Shown here: positions 34,941 to 41,906 of the stretch, piece by piece
Numbering within the stretch: the first letter of the stretch is position 1
How the letters are laid out: each line of letters opens with the position of its first letter
NCBI GenBank assembly: GCA_016802295.1
Contig: JAESIW010000020.1
Location: 5,960,769-6,002,674, forward strand
Length of the DNA stretch: 41,906 bases
Source of the DNA: Brachionus rotundiformis
Lineage: Eukaryota > Rotifera > Eurotatoria > Ploima > Brachionidae
Direction: 5' to 3'
The notes under the pieces: generated by a model
What the model saw: only the letters and a program-made list of their open reading frames with translations
Told to the model about the DNA's origin: nothing
The model's database searches: none
Position numbers and translations under genes: made by a program

Positions 34941-35469
34941 CTTTTTAATTCCTCTTTTGAATTAATTGAGAGAAATTTTTTTCTGAAATTTTGATTTTAA
35001 TTATTTAAAATATTATTTTAAATTTATACATTCATTCATCATCTGGAAATTTTATGAAAAATTTAAATTTTGCATTTGCGCTTTTTTGATATTGCATTAT
35101 TGAGCAATTTTATCTATCATGGCTCATGGATTGTCTTTAAAAATATTTCAACTTTTATAAATTATATAAATTAAATACATTTAATCAAGTTAATTTTTCA
35201 ATTTACATAATATCAATAAGTAGATTTTTCATTGATTATTAATAAATTGTTTATAAAGTTTGTAATTTAAAAAGTAAATTTCTAGTATAGGTATTTTAAG
35301 ATTGAAAAAATTAGAAACCCGGGGTAAAAACAAAATTATTTAATAATTTAAATGGGCCTATAATATAAAATGCTTATTTTTTGAAAAAAAAATTCGATTC
35401 TTCACAGAAAAAATAGAAAAAAGTACTGAAATAATTGATTAATTTTTGATGAGCTTACAAATTGAAAAA
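34941..35469. other. Intergenic region upstream of RPB2
   Basis: AT-rich, with no gene and no clear core-promoter motif. An isolated CCCGGGGTAA motif lies at about 35318 and recurs at about 35818. Confidence 0.4.
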
Positions 35470-35557
35470 TTAATTTATTTCCATTTCCGACTCATCTTTA
35501 TCTTCATAATCATCATCATCATCGTCAGCACCTAAATCGTCAATAGTCATTTCTTCG
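35470..35557 (-). CDS. Possible orphan terminal exon with an acidic C terminus
   Basis: After a TTGGTTCAAG| acceptor, the minus strand encodes EEMTIDDLGA, a run of six Asp, then YEDKDESEMEIN and a stop. It ends in a stop codon and has coding-like composition in AT-rich surroundings, but no upstream exons are visible before the SLC26 gene. Acidic tails of this kind occur in many nuclear proteins and I do not recognise it. It may be a leftover exon or chance. Confidence 0.25.
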
Positions 35558-37031
35558 CTTGAACCAATAATGATCACGGGTGTACAATTTTTTTAAATTT
35601 TAAGTTCATGGGTGTGTATTATTTTGAAAATTTCAATCCCATGAGACTATAAAAATTTTTTTTATAATACACACTGGGGCTATGATGAAATTCAGCTAAA
35701 CTTCCAATAAGTATTTCAAAGTTTTTTAAATTAAAATATAATGAAACTTTTTTTGAAAAACCCAGGGCTTCTAGTATATATTATGGTGGTGGGGCAATAG
35801 CTAAAACCATACTTGTACCCCGGGGTAGTAAACAAGAGTTTACGGTAATGATGTTTTTATTTTATTTATTTCCTGTTAAAATTAATTTAATCTTTCAAGT
35901 CTGTACTTTTTATTTAGTCTTTGTGCTTGGACTGGTAGTCATATGTAGAGAATGGTGAAAGAGTTGAACCTCATTTTGACAAGGAAGCTGACCTTTATTT
36001 AAGAAAATGGTACATTTGCATTTACATCAAAAGTTGGTGAGTAAATGTTTTAAATGAGCTTTCCAGTTACAATTTTTTATTTTTTTTGTGAGATGATTAG
36101 GAAATTCTTACCGTTAGCTGTGCAAGGAGTCATCAAGGTTAACTGAGACTAAGATACCTACTCTGAAATTCACCTATTGAAATTTAAAACTATCTCTTAT
36201 TTCCTTATCTAATCTTGTATAAGCAGTGACAATTCAAGTAATTAGAGAATTTGTAATTTAATAAAGTAAATGAGAATAAAATAAAATCTATTTAGAGCCT
36301 GTTAAAGAACCTGATGATAAAATTGTACTTAAGATAATTAGATTAAAAGCTCAGAGCAATGAGGACTTCGCTTAGCGACCAAGTGAAGTGTGTTACAGGG
36401 TGGATAAATGACTAATTTAGGCTGCATTATTCCTTATTAATCTTTAATAAACTATCTAAGTTTGTCGAATTGAGTAAATTGTCGCTGGTTACAATATAAT
36501 TTCAATATGTAAAAATTCTTTTTTATTATTTTTTTATATTGGGATAGGGTGGTTCTTGTTTTAATAAATATTGATATTAATTGATGACTTTAATTATATA
36601 CAAGTTGTGGCTAAAAGAGGAGTAAAACTGTGCATCTCAGGAGCAGATAATGGTCTGTCAACAAACGTGTATTGATATCTAATATTAAACAGACGAAAAG
36701 AACATTTTAATTTAATACAATATTTAAAAAATTTCCTTTTACAATTTACGAACTTGAATTACTTTTATTGGACAAGAACCTAATTTTGTCTCTTAACGTG
36801 GTTTAAGCCAAGATACAACATGTTTAGTCCCACTATTAATTTACCATTGACAATAAAATACAAGAAAAGCTTTAAAAGTACTAAATTGGATAAAAAACAA
36901 TTTAATAATAAGAAGGTAATTTAATCAAATAAAAGTAAAGAATCAAAAATTAAATAAATTTGAAGTAGCTGAAGTATATTTTTTAAGAATTATATTTTTT
37001 AAATGAAAATAAATATACTTTAAAATTAAAA
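35558..37031. other. Intergenic region between RPB2 and SLC26
   Basis: No supportable gene. 35815-35845 reads ACCCCGGGGTAGTAAACAAG then AGTTTACGGTAA, whose reverse complement begins TTACCGTAAAC, like the ends of the 5509-5669 element, so a related transposon end is possible. Confidence 0.35.
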
Positions 37032-40000
37032 TTAGACATTTTTTAAAGCATATAATACAGCATCATTTACTGACAAAAACATTATTTTTTCGTCATAAAA
37101 TCCGGCACTTTTTTTACCCTTGGCACTTGCTTCTTCCATTCTTTTAAGTCGATCAATAAACGAATCTAAATAGACAACAGATAAAATTTTAAAAAAAATT
37201 AATCAAATAAAATGATACCATTACAATCGGCAAGTAAAACATTAACTCCAATTTCTTTGTATTCGGAAATCAACTTAAAAATTTTTTAAATTTAGAGAAA
37301 TATTATTTTTCTATTATTTACTTTTTTGATTGCTTTTGCTCCAACTGAATCAACAAAAATAAACGGTGAACAATCAATTATCAAATATTTAAAACTTGGC
37401 ATTAGCATCAAAGTTTCTCGCTGATCATATTCATTCAATTCAATAGAAATTTCACAATTATTTTTACTTTTTTCTTTAGTTTCTGTTTTATTTCTTAATT
37501 TAATTTGATTAAAAAAAGAATTTCTACCACCATTGCTTTGTTTTTTTTTCAAATCCATTTTTTTCTTGTATGTTTCCATGTATTCCTGGGGCTTGGCGTC
37601 GGTCAATTGGTAGACCAAGTTCAAAAATCTGTCCGAATTAGAAGCATACAATTCGGACTGAACTCGCACTATTTTTACCTGATCAATTTCTACTGCCTTA
37701 AAAAAGTAAAACCAAAATACCAAAATAAAAAAAGATTAATCTAAATGGTTAAGTTATACTTGTTTGTATACTTTCACATCTTTGTACAGCTCGGTACCGG
37801 GTATACTTCCTAATCTAGTTGAATAGGGCTCGATTGATCTAATTACATGCATCACAATGTAATATATCGTGCCAACTGCCAGACCATAATCAACATTTAA
37901 AATTACGGTGGCCAAAAATGTTACCAAAAATTGGTACTTAAGATAGAAAAAAAAATTTATCATTAATAAATTGTAATAAAAATTAAGGCCTACAAATTCG
38001 TTCTTGCTGACTTTCCAATAAAATTTTAAATCTAAAATTTTTTTGAGCATTCCCTGTAATGCTACAAGAACAATGGAAGCAAGGCAAGCCCGTGGTAGGT
38101 CTTTTAACAAAGGGGCAATGAAAAGTAAGACCATGCCGACAACTAGACACGAGAATAAAGAAGCTAATTGTGTCTTTCCTCCAGTGTTATTTTGAACAAG
38201 AGATCGACTAAGGGAACCAGAGCTAACAAAGCATGAAAAAAATGAACCAAATAAATTGCTTGTTCCATAAGCGAGTAATTCTTGATTTGAATCAATTTTA
38301 TAGCGATTTAATTTCGAGAATAGATCACAAAGAGAATAATTGCTGACAAATGCAATTACTGCTATTAAAAAACATTCGACAATTATGTCCTTGAAAATAT
38401 AAAGCGGTGGAAGTTGAGGCTTTGGAAAACTTTTAGAAATATTTTATTTTGGCAAAATTTATCTTTTTTTTAAGTCTTAAGAAATTAAGTACAAAAGAAA
38501 AGGCCCAAAATATTATATAAAATTGTTGAAATGGGTTTATTATGGCCCTGTAAATGTAGCATTGATGCATTGAATTGATTGAACCATGTCCAAAATCTCG
38601 AAAAAATGGACTAGGCTCTATTGCATTAAAATTCAATTAACTTCTAAATTTGCACATTTTACCAAAATGTCCTTAACAATCAACGGTACATAAAAAAAAA
38701 TTTTCTTTTAAATTTTTTAAGCAAAGTAGTGAAATTTTTCTGAATTTGTCCGATTCTTTTATACCAAAATTGTCAAGTTTTCTTATTTTACCCGGCTTCT
38801 ATTGGTCCAATTATTTTAACATCATATTTTTTGTTCAAATTCACAAAATAAGAGACTGTCGTCCCAAATATAATCTTGATTAAATAATTATTAATTTTTA
38901 AATATTTAAATGTTTGAATATTACAATTAATAGCTCAGTCGGAATCGGAACTAAAAAAATAATTAATTTTTAAATTCATTTAAGTTTTTGTTTGAATCAA
39001 ATCTTTGGGTCAAAAAATTTCCCAAAATTAGCTCAAATTAAAATTTTGTAATTACATGAACAAAAAGGAAACTTCATTTAATTCTTTAAATGCAGAAATT
39101 TTATCAAAAATTCGTATAAATGTAAATAATAAAACTTATTAATAATAAAATAATTTTGATTCCTTAGTCCAGGAAAGATATTCATTTCCAAGATAATCTT
39201 ATTTTATAAAAAATAAAAGGTTTGATTGTAATTAATTCAGTTCTATTCAAATCTTATGGTTATAGTAGTCTTTAATTGAATTGTAACCTTATCGAGAGGA
39301 TGACGTTGTTCAAAGTCCTAAGTGAAATTGGTTAACATGGATCATGCTTTTTGGCAATCTTCACACACGTTTTCAATTAGAGGAACAATAGGTCATCCAT
39401 ACATAATACAGAGATAAATAAACTAGAATTGTGCTCAAAGATTTATTTTTACTATAAATCGAGCTGTGAATGATTGGAAAAAGCTGGTGCAGTTAGAGTC
39501 GAGCAAAAGATTGGTTTCATTGCAAAAATTGACTATTTATTAAAGGCATTTAATTAATTTTTATTTATCTATTTTTTTATCTTTTAGTTTTTTACACGTT
39601 ACCTTAAATCAGATTTATTTTTATTGGTTGCCATAATCTATTTTAAAGATATACCAAGGTAGTTGGATAATTTTTGATCAAATGAACATAAATTTGATAT
39701 AATAAAACTGAAAAAATTATTTTTTCACAAAAAATCAACTTAAATATAACTTGAGAAAAAGTTTTGTTCATTTTAAGCTTTTAATTTTCAATATTTTCAA
39801 TAAATAAGATAGCTAATATGGTCAAATTTAAATTGCTTAACTTGAGCATTTTGAAATTTTGAAAACTTCAATAATTATATTTAATATTAAATGGTTTTAT
39901 TAGCTTTTTATAATTGCATGTTTAAAATTTAACCACTTATGTCACCTATCTACTAAACAATCGTTATCATGCATTTATTACTAAATATATGTTCTCTTAA

Positions 40001-41143
40001 AAATATAATAAAAATTTAATCTCACATTAAATTTACTCTTATCTGGTAAAAAAATTGCTTATCAAAAGTATTAATTATTACATCTAAGTCAAATTATCTT
40101 TTTTACATAAATCATCTAAAAGTGGTCTTTGAAATGAAAAAATTTTAACAAACCTTTTAATTTATGAGAATATTTTTCATTTATAAAAATTTTAACTCCT
40201 AGCAAAATTACAATACAAATTAAAGCGGTAACCAGAGTAGCAAAATTGGTCTCAGTTATTTTCAATATTGTATTATACCATATCTTGTCAAAATTTAAAA
40301 AAGTTGATTAAAATTTTTAAAAATAAAAAAATACTAGTGGTATTTGAAAAGCCCCAGAGTAATTTTTTAAAGAAATACCCAGAACAGATTTTATTTGTGA
40401 AGTTAAAACATGAATTGCACTTCCTTTTAAAAAAAATAAATAAAGATTATATAAGTTTTGTTTTTTCTACCTGTTAGAAATCCATTTATCATTGGTTCGC
40501 TCAAGAATGATGTAATAAAACCAAGATTAAGACAAAACATCGATATTTGGATGATTCCGATCCAGAATGCTGATGCCATTCCGATCAGTATCCTCGCTTG
40601 TTCTCTGTCATCACTGAGAAAATAGCTCGCATCTATTTCTTGGCTAAATTCATTCAATGTCCGATTGAATCCCTCAGGTGGCACGTATTTGTCCTCAATA
40701 TTAGTGATCAAAGTACCAGTCATAAGAGATGTAATAGCAAAAATTCCTATTGAAAGTTGTCGCGAAGTTCCAAGCAGAAAATATATTAAAACAGGAAAAA
40801 ATGAAGTGTAAAGACCGTAGATCGGCGACACTGTGGCAAGCAGAGCATAGCCCATACCCTGTGGTATCTGCATGATTCCAACTGTTAGTCCCGTAAAAAG
40901 ATCAGCCAAAAATGTATCCTTGAAATTGTAGTCTTTGATCCAGAGCAAAAATGGCAAACGATTAAGTATATTTTGAATGAGACACTTTTTTCCCGGTGAA
41001 CAGTTTTTTACTATCATATCTTTTCCAGTCTCAGTTGCACTAAAGCCTTTGAATGAGTTTATCTCATAGCTTTTTTTAAATTTATCATAATCATATAAAG
41101 GTCTGCTAATTTTAAGATCTGACATATTCTCTCTTGAAACCAT
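37032..41143 (-). CDS. SLC26-family anion (sulfate/chloride/bicarbonate) transporter, ten exons
   Basis: Exons 41143-40471, 40423-40335, 40283-40154, 38950-38925, 38874-38792, 38429-37994, 37936-37760, 37696-37322, 37273-37219 and 37165-37032 all have GT-AG borders and join in phase to 725 residues. The family exchanges anions across the plasma membrane using a UraA-like fold and a cytoplasmic STAS domain. Visible signatures: IPQGMGYALLA and the sulfate-transporter motif SPIYGLYTSFF with LLGTSRQLSIG (107-133), VPIPTELL, NKKYDVKIIG, ANGSF-type core replaced by SSGSLSRSLVQNNTGGKTQ, and LDVDYG-like LNVDYGLAVG. The STAS domain fills about 545-720 (YLIIDCSPFIFVDSVGAKAI...VNVLLADCNG) with a Lys/Asn-rich inserted loop. 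Exon 4 is a 26-nt microexon, and intron 6 is 57 nt and open in frame. Which SLC26 member it corresponds to is not resolved. Confidence 0.93.
38951..40153 (-). other. SLC26 intron 3
   Basis: The 1.2-kb intron, by far the gene's longest, starts AAAAG|GTTTGTT and ends TTTTTTAG|TTCCG. It is AT-rich; nothing recognisable is seen inside, apart from a modestly less AT-rich patch near 39290-39500. Confidence 0.6.
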
Positions 41144-41596
41144 TTTTTATTTTTTCAATTGAATTTTTTAGAATATATTTTAGTAAAAAAATTAAGAGTG
41201 TAAACTTAAATGTTATCTTTTTTAAATTTGGTGACTTTGCTTTTTCGCATATCTCAATTTGATTTATGCAGTTATATTAAATAACGAAAAAACCTCGATG
41301 AAACCAAAATTCTTAATTAATTAATAATTATCTAGCATTTTAAGAAAAAGCATCCAAATAAAGAAACAAGAATTTCCGAAGTAAAGTAACTGAGAACATC
41401 AATAACCTCTTAAATAAAAAATTATGAAATTAATCTTTTTGAAATAAAAATTGTTTTAAAAATATTAAAAAGATAAAAATAAGGACCTGTTTTTTTATAT
41501 TCAAAATATAAAAATAACATTGCAAAAACTTTTTAATTTTTTTGCATTTTCAATAATTTGTTTTTAGATATCTGTCCGATCTTTTGGTCATTAAGA
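41144..41596. other. Intergenic region between SLC26 and the partial RPB2 copy
   Basis: AT-rich, with no gene seen. It contains the SLC26 upstream region; no clear TATA box. Confidence 0.4.
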
Positions 41597-41599
41597 AGC

Positions 41600-41906
41600 A
41601 AATTGGCCAAACCTCGCCAACTTCACAACACTCAATGGGATGTTATTTGTCCTGCCGAGACCCCAGAGGGTCATGCTGCCGGTCTAGTCAAAAATTTGGC
41701 TCTCATGTCCTACATATCTGTTGGTTCACAAGTGAATCCAATTTTGGAATTTTTGGAAGAATGGAGCATGGAAAATTTGGAAGAGATAGCTCCATCGACT
41801 ATTCACGATGCATCCAAAGTGTTTGTCAATGGTTGTTGGGTCGGCATTCACCGAGACCCGGATCACTTGGTTGCCACTTTGAAAAAGTTGCGTAGAGACA
41901 TGGACA
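41600..41906 (+). pseudogene. Partial second copy of RPB2 (codons about 503-604), cut by the window end
   Basis: The plus strand repeats the RPB2 stretch from KLAKPRQLHNTQW to RRDMD in frame, in the opposite orientation to the complete gene. By eye there are about six base differences in 307, all within the first 125 bases. Two change residues: Gly to Asp after HNTQW and Val to Ala after ETPEGHA. The Gly lies in a segment conserved across RPB2 proteins. Homology stops just upstream, where the frame reads PIFWSLRS in place of SPIGRDG. A truncated pseudogene, a diverged allele joined by the assembler, or the edge of a second gene are all possible. Confidence 0.8.

Overview
The window is nuclear DNA of an invertebrate metazoan: very AT-rich, with GT-AG introns that are often only about 45-60 nt, and genes with animal-specific architectures (HECTD1 with ankyrin, SUN-like and MIB domains plus HECT; TRAPPC9; an SLC26 transporter; RNA polymerase II subunit RPB2). 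Base composition and tiny introns would suit a monogonont rotifer such as Brachionus, but that assignment is inference, not something the sequence proves.

Layout, left to right. 1-1473 is a rearranged copy of sequence found again at about 9.9-14.58 kb: two copies of a short first exon, one cassette exon, and the last codons and 3' flank of HECTD1. It is joined directly to the 3' side of a minus-strand TRAPPC9 gene (about 4895-1437), which therefore ends early in a foreign frame. A 161-bp inverted-repeat element lies at 5509-5669. A plus-strand single-exon C2H2 zinc-finger gene (6104-7012) has a TATA box and a poly(A) signal. 7.18-14.07 kb is a tandem array made of decayed LINE pieces, a shared spacer of about 1 kb, and minus-strand mini-exons of an unrecognised gene family. 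It contains an assembly gap (N, 13745-14037).

HECTD1 follows on the minus strand (25095-14511). Four exons join in phase into a 2539-residue E3 ubiquitin ligase whose catalytic Cys is 31 residues from the C terminus. Its 4.1-kb second exon is a striking GC-rich island. 25.1-31.4 kb has no convincing gene but holds a cluster of related inverted-repeat elements and an (AC)n tract. RPB2 (34940-31383, minus) is a complete intronless ORF. An SLC26-type anion transporter (41143-37032, minus) assembles from ten in-phase exons into 725 residues. The last 307 bases carry a second, partial, slightly diverged RPB2 segment in the opposite orientation, cut by the window end.

The main genes are housekeeping loci with no evident functional link: ubiquitin ligation, vesicle tethering, transcription and anion transport. 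The unusual parts are the mini-exon array, the chimeric TRAPPC9/HECTD1 junction, and the fact that both ends of the window repeat internal sequence. Those duplications may be real or may be assembly artefacts.
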